A stretch of DNA of 51,958 nt from Pedosphaera sp. (lineage in GTDB: Bacteria; Verrucomicrobiota; Verrucomicrobiia; Limisphaerales; SXQI01). The notes beneath the pieces are model-generated. The model saw only the letters and a list, made by a program, of their open reading frames with translations, did not search any database and had not been told where the DNA came from. A program made the translations under genes and the position numbers. Shown here piece by piece: positions 1 through 8,979 of the stretch. The stretch covers positions 1 through 51,958 of the forward strand of contig JANYDC010000038.1 in NCBI GenBank assembly GCA_025359965.1, in the 5' to 3' direction. The stretch's first letter is position 1. Each line of letters starts with the position of its first letter.

Positions 1-1
1 T

Positions 2-2245
2 GGCTATGCGTTCAGCGGTTGGAGCGGTGACCTGTCCGGCGTCTCAAACCCGGCAGCAGTGGTGATGACCACCAATAAAAACATCACCGCTAATTTCACC
101 AGCGTCTATCAACTCTCCGCAACAGCACTTACTGGCGGCACTTTGGCTTGGTCACCGACCGGCACGAATTTCAATTCAGGATCCACGGTGACTCTAACCG
201 CGACACCCTCTGCCGGTTATGCCTTCAGTGGTTGGAGCGGTGAACTGTCCGGCGTCTCAAACCCGGCAGCCGTGGTGATGGCCACCAATAAAAACATCAC
301 CGCCAATTTCACCAGAGTCTATCAACTCTCTGCAACTGCTCTCGCGGGTGGCAGCCTGGCTTGGTCACCCACAGGCACAAATTTCAATGCAGGGTCCACG
401 GTGACTCTGACCGCGACACCCTCTGCCGGTTATGCCTTCAGTGGTTGGAGCGGTGATCTGTCCGGCGTCTCAAACCCGGCAGCCGTGGTGATGGCTACCA
501 ATAAAAACATCACCGCCAATTTCACCAGAGTCTATCAACTCTCCGCGACTGCTCTCGCTGGTGGCAGCCTGGCTTGGTCACCCACAGGCACAAATTTCAA
601 TGCAGGGTCCACAGTGACTCTGACGGCAACACCTGCCGCGGGTTATGCCTTCAGCGGCTGGAGTGGTGATGTGACCGGCACACAAAACCCCGTCCCCGTG
701 GTCATGGCTGCGAATAAGGTTATCACCGCTAATTTCGCGCTATTTTCCCAACTCAATCTCACATCCACTTCCGGTGGCTCAGCTTCTTCAAATCCAGGTG
801 GAACGAATTTTACTCCCGGCACTTCGGTCATTCTGACGGCCGCAGCAAGCACAGGGTATGCTTTTACGGGGTGGAGCGGCGACCTCACCGGATCTTCGAA
901 CCCGGCGACGGTAGTGATGGACGCGAGTAAAAATATTGCGGCTACGTTCGTGCCTGTATACCAGTTAACAGCAGTAGCACCTACTGGCGGCACTCTGGCT
1001 TGGTCACCCACCGGCACAAACTTTAACTCAGGGTCCACCGTAACCCTAACCGCGACACCCTCAGCCGGTTATGCGTTCAGTGGTTGGGGTGGTGATCTCA
1101 GCGGAAGCTTGAATCCGGCATTAGTGACGATGACCACTAACAAGAGCATCACCGCCGCTTTTGTCCGGGTGTATCAACTCTCTGCAAGTGCACTTGCCGG
1201 CGGCAGCTTGGCATGGTTGCCCACCGGCACGAATTTCAACTCAGGATCCACGGTGACTCTCATTCCAACGCCTGCTGCTGGTTATGCGTTCAGCGGTTGG
1301 AGCGGTGATCTGTCCGGCGCCTCAAATCCCGCTGCCGTGGTGATGACTACCAACAAGAACATCATCGCCAATTTCACCAAGGTGTATCAACTCTCCGCAA
1401 CAGCACTTACTGGCGGCACTTTGGCATGGTCACCCACCGGCACAAACTTCAACTCAGGTTCCATCGTCACTCTGACCGCGACACCCTCCGCCGGTTATGC
1501 CTTCAGCGGTTGGAGCGGTGATCTCAACGGGACTTTGAACCCGGCGTCAGTTGCGATGACTACCAACAAAATCATCACCGCCAGTTTTGTTCGGGTGTAT
1601 CAACTCTCCGCAACCGCTCTCGCTGGTGGAAGTTTGGCTTGGTCACCGACCGGCACGAATTTCAATTCGGGATCCAGTGTGACTCTGACCGCGACACCCT
1701 CTGCCGGTTATGCCTTCAGCGGTTGGAGCGGTGATCTGTCCGGCGTCTCAAACCCGGCAGCCGTGGTGATGACCACCAATAAAAACATCACCGCCAATTT
1801 CACCAGAGTCTATCAACTCTCCGCAACTGCTCTCGCGGGTGGCAGCCTGGCTTGGTCACCCACAGGCACAAATTTCAATTCAGGGTCCACGGTGACTCTG
1901 ACCGCAACTCCTGCTGCTGGTTATGCGTTTAGCGGTTGGAGCGGTGATCTCAACGGGACTTTGAACCCGGCACTAGTGACGATGACTACCAACAAAATCA
2001 TCACCGCCAGTTTTGTTCGGGTGTATCAACTCTCCGCGACTGCTCCCGTTGGTGGCAGCTTGTCCTGGTCGCCGACAGGCACGAATTTCAATGCAGGGTC
2101 CATTGTGACTCTGACTGCAACGCCTCTGGCGGGTTATGTTTTTACTGGTTATGTTTTTACTGGATGGACGGGAGATTTGGTCTCAACCAATAACCCTGCC
2201 GATTTGGTAATGACCACCAACCAAACGATCACCGCCAATTTCCTT
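2..2245 (+). repeat. Tandem 213-bp coding repeats (InlB units)
   Basis: The phrase encoding VYQLSATAL recurs every 213 bp (near 103, 316, 529 and onward), in frame with the surface protein. Units starting near 316, 529, 1595 and 1808 are almost identical at the DNA level, while the unit near 742 (starting with a Q-L-N-L-T-S motif) is diverged. This suggests recent duplication or gene conversion of a block of units. Such arrays change copy number by recombination and are easily collapsed in assembly, so the true count could differ. Confidence 0.85.
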
Positions 2246-3160
2246 CCAATCTATCAACTTAACCTAAGCGGTTCATCTGGCGGTTGGGTCGGCTCCCTTC
2301 CCTCGGGTTCCAGCTTCGTTTCTGGGTCTGCCGTGACGCTCACGGCCACCAGCAGCACTGGTTTTGCTTTCGTGGGTTGGACTGGGGATTTTACCGGCAC
2401 AGCCAACCCTGCTTTGATCACATTGACCTCGAATCGGACCATCGCCGCAATCTTCAAACCACTGCGGACAGTGACGGTCAACTCTTATGGTGCAGGGCAG
2501 GTAATCCCCAACGGAGGGTCATTCCCTGAGGGCAGCGTCGTGACTCTTGAGGCTCGCCCCAGCCCTGGCAACACGCTCTGGTTTTGGTTTGGCACCGCCA
2601 GCGGTTCAGCCACTAACTTCACCTTCACCGTCAGCTCCAACATCACCGTCGGCGCCTATTTTGTTCCGTTGTATAATTTCATGCTCAGCAACTCGTTTGG
2701 CGGCACTGTATCAGCCGTTGTCAGTGGCGTGACACTCGCGAACGATGTCACGAACAGCCTCCGGGGCTACTCATCGATTGCTCTCACTGCAACTCCATCG
2801 GCCGGCTATTCATTTCAAACATGGACGGGCAGCCTCACCAACACCAATGCCACAGCCACGATCAGCCTCAATGCAAATACAAGCCTGAGAGGGGTATTCA
2901 CTGCCATTCCCAGTGGTCTGGCCACCCGCACCCAACTATCTGGCGCAATTCCAGTGAGCATTTCTGTGGAAGGCGGCGTCCTACGAGTGGACTGGAAGAA
3001 TGATGGATCGCGTTCTGTCAGGCTTTTAGAGTCTGGCGATTTTCAAAATTGGATCCTCAGCACCACCAGCTCCCCCCCCTATTTTGTTTCGACCAGTCAG
3101 TCGAACAAGAGATTCTACCGTGTTGAGGCTGGGGGTACAGTCTCTGGTTCTGCCAAATAA
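2..3160 (+). CDS. Giant InlB-type repeat surface protein (5' end outside the window)
   Basis: The reading frame is already open at base 2, so the start lies upstream and only the C-terminal ~1050 residues are visible. The protein consists of about 13 units of roughly 71 residues, each with the core GYAFSGWSGDLSG followed by an NP..V.M..N..I.A.F segment. This is the divergent InlB B-repeat (Flg_new type) found in large secreted or surface proteins. The first ten units are nearly identical; the last three are diverged. The final ~65 residues form a different module with DWKN, W and RFYRVE, which I also see at the end of the cyclophilin-like protein at 46163. The likely role is extracellular or cell-surface, in adhesion or as a structural stalk; the catalytic or binding part, if any, lies upstream of the window. 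The family call is firm and the role is inferred. Confidence 0.85.
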   Translation, partial: GYAFSGWSGDLSGVSNPAAVVMTTNKNITANFTSVYQLSATALTGGTLAWSPTGTNFNSGSTVTLTATPSAGYAFSGWSGELSGVSNPAAVVMATNKNITANFTRVYQLSATALAGGSLAWSPTGTNFNAGSTVTLTATPSAGYAFSGWSGDLSGVSNPAAVVMATNKNITANFTRVYQLSATALAGGSLAWSPTGTNFNAGSTVTLTATPAAGYAFSGWSGDVTGTQNPVPVVMAANKVITANFALFSQLNLTSTSGGSASSNPGGTNFTPGTSVILTAAASTGYAFTGWSGDLTGSSNPATVVMDASKNIAATFVPVYQLTAVAPTGGTLAWSPTGTNFNSGSTVTLTATPSAGYAFSGWGGDLSGSLNPALVTMTTNKSITAAFVRVYQLSASALAGGSLAWLPTGTNFNSGSTVTLIPTPAAGYAFSGWSGDLSGASNPAAVVMTTNKNIIANFTKVYQLSATALTGGTLAWSPTGTNFNSGSIVTLTATPSAGYAFSGWSGDLNGTLNPASVAMTTNKIITASFVRVYQLSATALAGGSLAWSPTGTNFNSGSSVTLTATPSAGYAFSGWSGDLSGVSNPAAVVMTTNKNITANFTRVYQLSATALAGGSLAWSPTGTNFNSGSTVTLTATPAAGYAFSGWSGDLNGTLNPALVTMTTNKIITASFVRVYQLSATAPVGGSLSWSPTGTNFNAGSIVTLTATPLAGYVFTGYVFTGWTGDLVSTNNPADLVMTTNQTITANFLPIYQLNLSGSSGGWVGSLPSGSSFVSGSAVTLTATSSTGFAFVGWTGDFTGTANPALITLTSNRTIAAIFKPLRTVTVNSYGAGQVIPNGGSFPEGSVVTLEARPSPGNTLWFWFGTASGSATNFTFTVSSNITVGAYFVPLYNFMLSNSFGGTVSAVVSGVTLANDVTNSLRGYSSIALTATPSAGYSFQTWTGSLTNTNATATISLNANTSLRGVFTAIPSGLATRTQLSGAIPVSISVEGGVLRVDWKNDGSRSVRLLESGDFQNWILSTTSSPPYFVSTSQSNKRFYRVEAGGTVSGSAK
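2132..2161 (+). repeat. Perfect 15-bp direct duplication
   Basis: The 15-bp word ggttatgtttttact occurs twice back to back, duplicating GYVFT just before the GW of one InlB unit. This lengthens that unit by five residues without changing frame. It looks like a replication-slippage event. Confidence 0.9.
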
Positions 3161-3244
3161 TCCTAAGCATTCGGCATCCCAATTCTTAACTGAAAGGGCA
3201 GAGTCTCCTTGCGTCGCCGCTACGGCCGCTGTCATTATTTGGCA

Positions 3245-6200
3245 ATGAAGCTGCCGAACATGAATCCTTTCGATTTACCCGCGCTAGCGCCGTCGCTAAT
3301 CGCCCTTGCGCTATCCTCCACGGTGTATGCCGAACACGAAGTGGGAGGCCCATCCAAATCCCCCCAGATTGCAATGGCTTCCGACGAAGGCGGGAAAATG
3401 GCCAAAGGCATCAAGATACCGGCTGGCCTAAAGATAGACCTTTTCGCCGCCGAACCAAACCTCGCGAGCCCGGTGTCATTCACCTTCGACGAGAAGGGCC
3501 GTTGCTACGTCGTGGAAACGTTTCGACTGCATCAGGGAGTAACGGATATCCGCGGCCACATGGATTGGCTTGATGAGGATCTCGCCTGCCGCACCGTGGA
3601 TGATCGTCTCGCCATGATGAAGCGTCACGAAGGCGACAAAATAGGCGCCTACTCTCAATGGTCGGACCGAATTCGTCTGCTCGAGGACCGCAATGGTGAT
3701 GGCAAAGTCGATTATTCCAGTGTTTTTGCTGATGGGTTTAACCACCCTCTCGACGGGATCGCGGCCGGTGTTCTTGCCAGCAAGGGTCAAGTTTGGTTCG
3801 CCAACATCCCCCACGTTTGGTCCCTAAAAGACACCAATAACGATGGAGTGGCAGACCTGCGCAAATCCATCAGCTACGGCTACGGTGTTCGCGTTGGTTT
3901 TCTTGGACATGATCTTCATGGTCTTACCCTTGGGCCGGACGGTCGACTTTATTTCAGCATTGGAGATCGTGGATCGAGTGTGACACAAAATGGACGCCAG
4001 ATCGGACATACCGACACCGGGTCCGTTTTCCGCTGCAATCAGGACGGCTCAGATCTTGAGGAATTCGCCTTTGGGTTGCGTAACCCGCAGGAACTGGTAT
4101 TTGACGAACTCGGCAATCTGTTCACTGGCGACAATAATTCTGACGGGGGCGATCGCGCCCGCTGGGTTTACATCGTAGAGGGCGGTGACAGCGGTTGGCG
4201 TGTAGGCTGGCAGTTTATCGAGTACCCAAACTCGCGCGGGCCATGGAATGCAGAAAAGATGTGGCACCCCCAATGGGATGGACAGGCCGCGCATCTGCTC
4301 CCTCCCATTGCCTGGATCGGCAACGGTCCTTCCGGGGTTGCTTACCATCCCGGCACTGGATTCAGTCCCAAGTACAAAAACCATTTCTTCATGGTCGACT
4401 TCCGTGGAAGTCGCGGGAGCGGCGTTTATTCCTTCACTCTTAAGCCCAAGGGTGCGGCCTATGAATTACAAAATGCTGAGGAAACCATCTGGAATTGCCT
4501 ACCCACCGATGTGGGGTTTGGTCCTGATGGCGGCCTGTACATCAGCGATTGGGTCGAAGGCTGGGGCCTGAACGGCAAAGGCCGTATCTACCGCATCTCG
4601 GATCCTGCCGTCGATAAGGCACCGGAAACGATAGGGACCAAAACCCTGCTCGCCGCAGGCGGCGACAATCGCAGTGAGAAAGAACTCCTGCGCCTGCTCT
4701 CACATGCCGACCAACGCGTGCGTCAGATGGCACAATTCGAACTCGCCTCCCGCGGCCCCGCGTCCATCAAATCACTTTCCAAAACTGCTTCCAGCAACTC
4801 AACCCTGTTGGCTCGCATCCATGCCATATGGGCTTTGGGACAGCTCGCCCAAGAGAAAACGCCTGGAGCCCTCGACGCAGTTGCTCCGCTTCTGAGCGAT
4901 GGCGATGCCGAAATTGTCGCGCAGGCCTGCCGCGTAGTAGGTGATGCCCGCCTCAAAATTGCGACCTCCAGCCTAATTCCGTTACTCGGTCACCCAGTGC
5001 CCAGAGTCCAGTTCTTGGCCGCACAAGCTCTGGCTCGCATAGGCGATCGCGCGGCTGTCGCTCCGGCGGTTGCCATGCTGGTGGCCAATCAAGATAAGGA
5101 TCCTTACCTGCGACATGCCGGGGTCATGATTCTGGCTTCATGCGCCGAACTCACGGATCTTCTTGAGTGCGCCAAACACCAGTCAGCCAGCGCCCGCCTT
5201 GGCTCGCTGTTGACCATGCGTCGATTGGGATTAGCCGAAGTCGGTCTTTTCCTAAAAGATATCGAGCCGCGTTTGGTTCTCGAAGCCGCGCGCGCCATCA
5301 ATGACGGCCCCATCAGCGGTGCCATCCCCGAACTCGCCGAGCTTGGAACTATCGCCGGAGCCAATCATCCCCCCGAACTCCTGCGTCGGATCGTCAACGC
5401 CAATTTTCGGTATGGCCGCTCTGACACCGTTAAAACACTCGCTGATCTGGCTCTCCGGAAAACCCTTCCCGAGGGTATCCGCGCCGAAGCGCTGCTCGAC
5501 ATCCAGGAATGGGCTCAGCCCAACGGCAAAGATCGCGTGAGTGGTTTATGGCGGCCCACCGCCGGGGCCCGTTCGGCAGCCGACGCCGTCGGTGCACTCC
5601 AGCCCGCCGTGGAAGATCTGCTAGGTGATCAACCTGAATCGGTCCGCATCGCCGCCATACGAGCCTCCACGGCTCTCCACCTATCGGGCACTGCGCCTTT
5701 GCTCCTGGCGATCATCCAGAAGCAACAGGGTGGCGGATCGGTTCGCGTCGAAGCCCTGAGAGCATTGGCGCAGCTGCACGATGACCACCTGACTGACGCC
5801 CTCGGCGTGGCTCAGAAAGACCCTTCTGAGGATGTCCGCAAAGAAGCCCTTAAACTCGCCTCACAAGTCAAACCCTCCGGTGCTCTCGCGCAAATCGCCG
5901 AGAAACTCGAAGTCGGCTCCATGGGTGAAAAGCAAACAGCGCTCACGGCACTTGGCACCGTGTCAGGAGCAGGGGCCGATGCCCTTCTTGTATCCCAACT
6001 CGACCTACTCATCGGCGGCAAGCTGCCCAAGGAACTTACACTCGACCTTACCGAGGCAGCCCGGCTGCGCTTGGACCCAGCCGTGAAAACCAAGCTCGCC
6101 GCCTACGAAGCCGGGCTGCCTCAGGACGACCTCAAGGAATTTCGCGCCACCCTCTTTGGTGGCAACGCAGCAGAGGGACGAAAAATATTTTACGAAAAAG

Positions 6201-6577
6201 CGGAGGTTGCCTGCAATCGCTGCCACAAAGAAAACGGTGACGGCGGCGAAGTGGGTCCTGAGCTGACCGGACTGATCAGCCGCCAAAAGCGCGAGTACAT
6301 GCTGGAATCAATTATCACGCCCAACAAACAAATCGCCGCAGGCTTTGAAAGCGTGCTGATCAGTCTCAATAGCGGTCTCTCCTACGCTGGCATCATCAAG
6401 AGCGAAACGCCAACCGAAATTGTCATCAACTCCCCCGAAGACGGCCTCATGACCATCAAAAAATCTGAGATCAAGGGACGGGACCGTGGAGCCTCAGGCA
6501 TGCCTGAAGGTTTTGGCGCGATTCTATCGAAAAATGATTTGAGGAATCTTATCGAATATCTCAGCTCCACCAAATAG
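3245..6577 (+). CDS. Propeller / HEAT-repeat / c-type heme protein (PVC membrane-bound dehydrogenase type)
   Basis: The product has about 1110 residues from the ATG at 3245. The frame extends back to a TTG at 3209, but only the ATG puts a hydrophobic export signal (MKLPNMN...LIALALSSTVYA) at the N-terminus. Order of domains: signal; a glucose/sorbosone-dehydrogenase-like beta-propeller (about residues 45-450, with calcium-loop-like DRNGDGKVD and FGLRNPQEL); a long HEAT-repeat solenoid (about 460-960); and a terminal cytochrome-like domain with CNRCH, Cys990/Cys993/His994, followed by GPELTGL. This combination corresponds to the Pirellula/Verrucomicrobium families TIGR02604 and TIGR02603. It probably acts in the periplasm, oxidising a sugar or similar substrate and passing electrons to heme. 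The substrate cannot be read from the sequence. Confidence 0.85.
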   Translation: MKLPNMNPFDLPALAPSLIALALSSTVYAEHEVGGPSKSPQIAMASDEGGKMAKGIKIPAGLKIDLFAAEPNLASPVSFTFDEKGRCYVVETFRLHQGVTDIRGHMDWLDEDLACRTVDDRLAMMKRHEGDKIGAYSQWSDRIRLLEDRNGDGKVDYSSVFADGFNHPLDGIAAGVLASKGQVWFANIPHVWSLKDTNNDGVADLRKSISYGYGVRVGFLGHDLHGLTLGPDGRLYFSIGDRGSSVTQNGRQIGHTDTGSVFRCNQDGSDLEEFAFGLRNPQELVFDELGNLFTGDNNSDGGDRARWVYIVEGGDSGWRVGWQFIEYPNSRGPWNAEKMWHPQWDGQAAHLLPPIAWIGNGPSGVAYHPGTGFSPKYKNHFFMVDFRGSRGSGVYSFTLKPKGAAYELQNAEETIWNCLPTDVGFGPDGGLYISDWVEGWGLNGKGRIYRISDPAVDKAPETIGTKTLLAAGGDNRSEKELLRLLSHADQRVRQMAQFELASRGPASIKSLSKTASSNSTLLARIHAIWALGQLAQEKTPGALDAVAPLLSDGDAEIVAQACRVVGDARLKIATSSLIPLLGHPVPRVQFLAAQALARIGDRAAVAPAVAMLVANQDKDPYLRHAGVMILASCAELTDLLECAKHQSASARLGSLLTMRRLGLAEVGLFLKDIEPRLVLEAARAINDGPISGAIPELAELGTIAGANHPPELLRRIVNANFRYGRSDTVKTLADLALRKTLPEGIRAEALLDIQEWAQPNGKDRVSGLWRPTAGARSAADAVGALQPAVEDLLGDQPESVRIAAIRASTALHLSGTAPLLLAIIQKQQGGGSVRVEALRALAQLHDDHLTDALGVAQKDPSEDVRKEALKLASQVKPSGALAQIAEKLEVGSMGEKQTALTALGTVSGAGADALLVSQLDLLIGGKLPKELTLDLTEAARLRLDPAVKTKLAAYEAGLPQDDLKEFRATLFGGNAAEGRKIFYEKAEVACNRCHKENGDGGEVGPELTGLISRQKREYMLESIITPNKQIAAGFESVLISLNSGLSYAGIIKSETPTEIVINSPEDGLMTIKKSEIKGRDRGASGMPEGFGAILSKNDLRNLIEYLSSTK

Positions 6578-6738
6578 CCCCTGTATTCATGAGCATCGAC
6601 TTGGTTGACAACATTTTATAGCTGGTTAGGTTGGCAGCCGGAAGTTGCGCGGGACGAGAGATCACAACTCACCAAATTTATTTACACTGTGGCTTCGTGG
6701 TCATGCGACACCAAGCCCAATGAAGAGCAGAATCCATT

Positions 6739-7314
6739 ATGAATATGATGACCAAACGCGGGTTTATGATGACGGTGGCAGTCGCGGTTTTGCTGCTGGG
6801 AATACTGCCCTCTGAGGCGGCAAAATCTAAAACAGAGGACGAACTTATCGCCGAATTGTCCGGAACCAATGCGGACAAGGTTGCTCACGCCATGCAAGAA
6901 TTGGAGAAACAATTTCCAACAACGACCAAGGCGCTGCCGGAACTCAAAAAAATGTTGACGGACTCGAGGGAAAAAGTCCGTCGCAAGGCGGGTCGCGTGC
7001 TAGGGGTGCTCCATGCTGAGGTTAGTGCGGAAGACCTGAAGAACATCACTGCGATGTTCAAGGCTGCTGATCCGCAGGAAGTGATGGACGCGCTGAAGTC
7101 ACTGCGGGGACTCAAGGCGACTAGCGTTTTGCCCGAGATTTTATCTCAGCTCAAAAGCACTGACATTGGCGTCATCCGCGATGCCTGCCGCACTGTTGCA
7201 GCGTTGGGCAGCAAGGCTAACGTTCAAGACATTGAGCCACTTTTGACTCATCCGGACGCAAAGGTGCAGAAGGATGCTAAGGACGCCATTTTTGCGTTGC
7301 AGGCGAGATCATGA
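6739..7314 (+). CDS. Small exported HEAT-repeat protein
   Basis: The product has 191 residues. A signal peptide is visible (MNMMTKRGF...VAVLLLGILPSEAA), followed by alpha-helical repeats with the HEAT rhythm: KVRRKAGRVLGVL, VMDALKSLRGL, GVIRDACRTVAALG and AKVQKDAKDAI. It lies 161 bp downstream of the propeller/HEAT/heme gene on the same strand and resembles that protein's HEAT section, so the two may act together as a periplasmic scaffold; that link is inference. Its stop is only 7 bp from the convergent stop of the next gene, so there is no room for a conventional terminator between them. Confidence 0.7.
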   Translation: MNMMTKRGFMMTVAVAVLLLGILPSEAAKSKTEDELIAELSGTNADKVAHAMQELEKQFPTTTKALPELKKMLTDSREKVRRKAGRVLGVLHAEVSAEDLKNITAMFKAADPQEVMDALKSLRGLKATSVLPEILSQLKSTDIGVIRDACRTVAALGSKANVQDIEPLLTHPDAKVQKDAKDAIFALQARS

Positions 7315-7321
7315 CTTGGAA

Positions 7322-8857
7322 TTAGAGAGTGACAGCCGTCTGATCCGGAATGTCGATTGGAACTGAGGTGCAAAACCTTTTACCGTCACGCCGGCACAAT
7401 ATCTGAATTACTTGCCGCCCGGAATAGAGGCTCGGCGGGACACCTCCGCCGGGCATTACCCATTGACCGGCCATGTAGAAATTTTCCAGGCCGGGCAGCA
7501 TTTTATTCACCTGCGCACGCATGGCTTTGGGGGTGGGCAACCAGCCCATGAACGCACCTTGGTGATTCAACGTGTAACGCCACGTGGTATACGGCGTGGC
7601 GATATCGGTTAGTTCGACCTGCGCGGTAATTCCGGGATAATGCGCCTCCAACCGCGTCAAAACCTCGCTGGTCACGCGGAGTTTCTCGGCATTATAGCGT
7701 TCGCGGTCACCGCGCAGGGAATCCCAATAATTCCAATCGGCGTGCAGCAGCACTTGGACGACTGTTTTGCCTGATGGTGAGAAATGGGTTCCGTAATTGA
7801 ACAGGCGCAGAGGAAAACCCGTGATGGTTACGCCACCCAACTCCAAAGGTTCCTTCAGCATCACAAAGTTCAACGGAGGCACATCAGGAAACTCCCTCGT
7901 CACGCCAAAACTGATCGTGATAATTGGGCTGAGCATTTCCCAGGTTGCGAAACGTTCCGTGATTTTTTTGTCAACGTACCGACCGCCCAGAAGTTCAAAA
8001 ATAGTGCGCCGCCCATCCCCTGCCCCAACCACGATGTCCGCACGGCTCTCAGTGCCGTCGGCCATCCGAACGCCCACTGCGCGGTGGTTTTCCACCAGGA
8101 TCTCCTTCACTGTTGCGCTGTATAGAATCGCACCGCCAAGACCCTCGTAGCGAGTGACCATGCTGGCGACGAAGTCGGAGCAACTCCCCGCAAGCAAGCC
8201 CATTTGTTTGTTCGCTAGAAGACCAAGTATCAACAACACAAACCACACGGGCACTTCGGGAAGAAAAAGATTCACCAGCAGCCGCCGCAATTCCTCGCTC
8301 TTCACGGCTTTGGCGTACTGTGCCATCGATTGGTTAAACTCCGGCCCAAAATAACGGAGCACACGCCGCATGCCCCAGAGCTGCTTGAGGGGTCCAAACG
8401 TTCCCATTAGTTCCGGCGGAGTTTCCATCAGGGCAAATAAATCCGCGCGCCGCATGGCCTGTGCTCCGGCGATAAATGAATCAATGATTTTAGTGTCGGC
8501 CGGGGAGAGCTTCCTTAAATCACGGGCTAACCGTTCAAGATCATGGCCGAAACTGATTTGGTTGCCGGTGATCTCATCCGAGAAACGCACAAAAGTGCCA
8601 AGGTCGGGATAGTGACGGTGGTGCAGAATGCCCAGTTGGCGGTACATCTCATGGCAAGCCTGGCCGGGCTTGTGGCCCATTAAGTAATGGATGCCGCCAT
8701 CAATAAGATAATTTCCATTGGCCCATGCTGTCGCGACACCGCCCGGTTCGCTATGGTGCTCAACGATCCGAGTACGATAGCCGTTCATCTGCCCGTAACT
8801 TCCGGCGGCCAGGCCTGCGATACCGGCACCGATGATGATGATTGATTTCTCGGCCAT
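7322..8857 (-). CDS. CrtI/phytoene-desaturase-like FAD oxidoreductase
   Basis: The product has 511 residues from the ATG at 8857. A longer frame to 8962 would place 35 residues before the nucleotide-binding motif and run into the divergent promoter region, so I reject it. The N-terminus has the dinucleotide fold IIIIGAGIAGLAAG, followed by PGGVATAW and DGGIHYLMG. The C-terminus has the family's closing FAD motif (MAGQWVMPGGGVPPSLYSGR). This is the amine-oxidase/phytoene-desaturase superfamily, which includes carotenoid desaturases, retinol saturases and desaturases in pigment clusters. It is divergent from a tyrosine-type ammonia-lyase gene, with 122 bp between start codons, which suggests a shared pathway acting on an unsaturated or aromatic substrate. 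The reaction itself is not determinable here. Confidence 0.75.
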   Translation of the reverse strand: MAEKSIIIIGAGIAGLAAGSYGQMNGYRTRIVEHHSEPGGVATAWANGNYLIDGGIHYLMGHKPGQACHEMYRQLGILHHRHYPDLGTFVRFSDEITGNQISFGHDLERLARDLRKLSPADTKIIDSFIAGAQAMRRADLFALMETPPELMGTFGPLKQLWGMRRVLRYFGPEFNQSMAQYAKAVKSEELRRLLVNLFLPEVPVWFVLLILGLLANKQMGLLAGSCSDFVASMVTRYEGLGGAILYSATVKEILVENHRAVGVRMADGTESRADIVVGAGDGRRTIFELLGGRYVDKKITERFATWEMLSPIITISFGVTREFPDVPPLNFVMLKEPLELGGVTITGFPLRLFNYGTHFSPSGKTVVQVLLHADWNYWDSLRGDRERYNAEKLRVTSEVLTRLEAHYPGITAQVELTDIATPYTTWRYTLNHQGAFMGWLPTPKAMRAQVNKMLPGLENFYMAGQWVMPGGGVPPSLYSGRQVIQILCRRDGKRFCTSVPIDIPDQTAVTL

Positions 8858-8876
8858 TCCTGTGGTTACCAAATCG

Positions 8877-8896
8877 GGACTAAAAAAGTTTAGTCC
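8877..8896. promoter_or_regulatory. Perfect 8-bp inverted repeat in divergent promoter region
   Basis: GGACTAAA and TTTAGTCC are separated by AAAG. The dyad lies 20 bp upstream of the oxidoreductase start codon and about 84 bp upstream of the ammonia-lyase start. A second, shorter dyad (CTTGC-TTCC-GCAAG, about 8928-8941) lies nearer the ammonia-lyase gene. The first is a plausible operator for a regulator controlling both directions; an RNA hairpin in the oxidoreductase leader is the alternative. There is no U-run after it in either direction, which argues against a terminator. Confidence 0.45.
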
Positions 8897-8979
8897 GTGA
8901 TATTGCGCGGAATCAAACATGGCGGTTCTTGCTTCCGCAAGCGGTTTATCGTAGAAACCCACTCCACTTAATCAGCACC

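Noticed and set aside
643..1038. Antisense open frame within the repeat gene
   Set aside because: It is a by-product of the repeat composition; no start signal and no family resemblance.
2..2245. Regular repeats that could suggest a CRISPR array or satellite
   Set aside because: The 213-bp period is far too long, there are no unique spacers, and the units are in frame and encode InlB-type domains.
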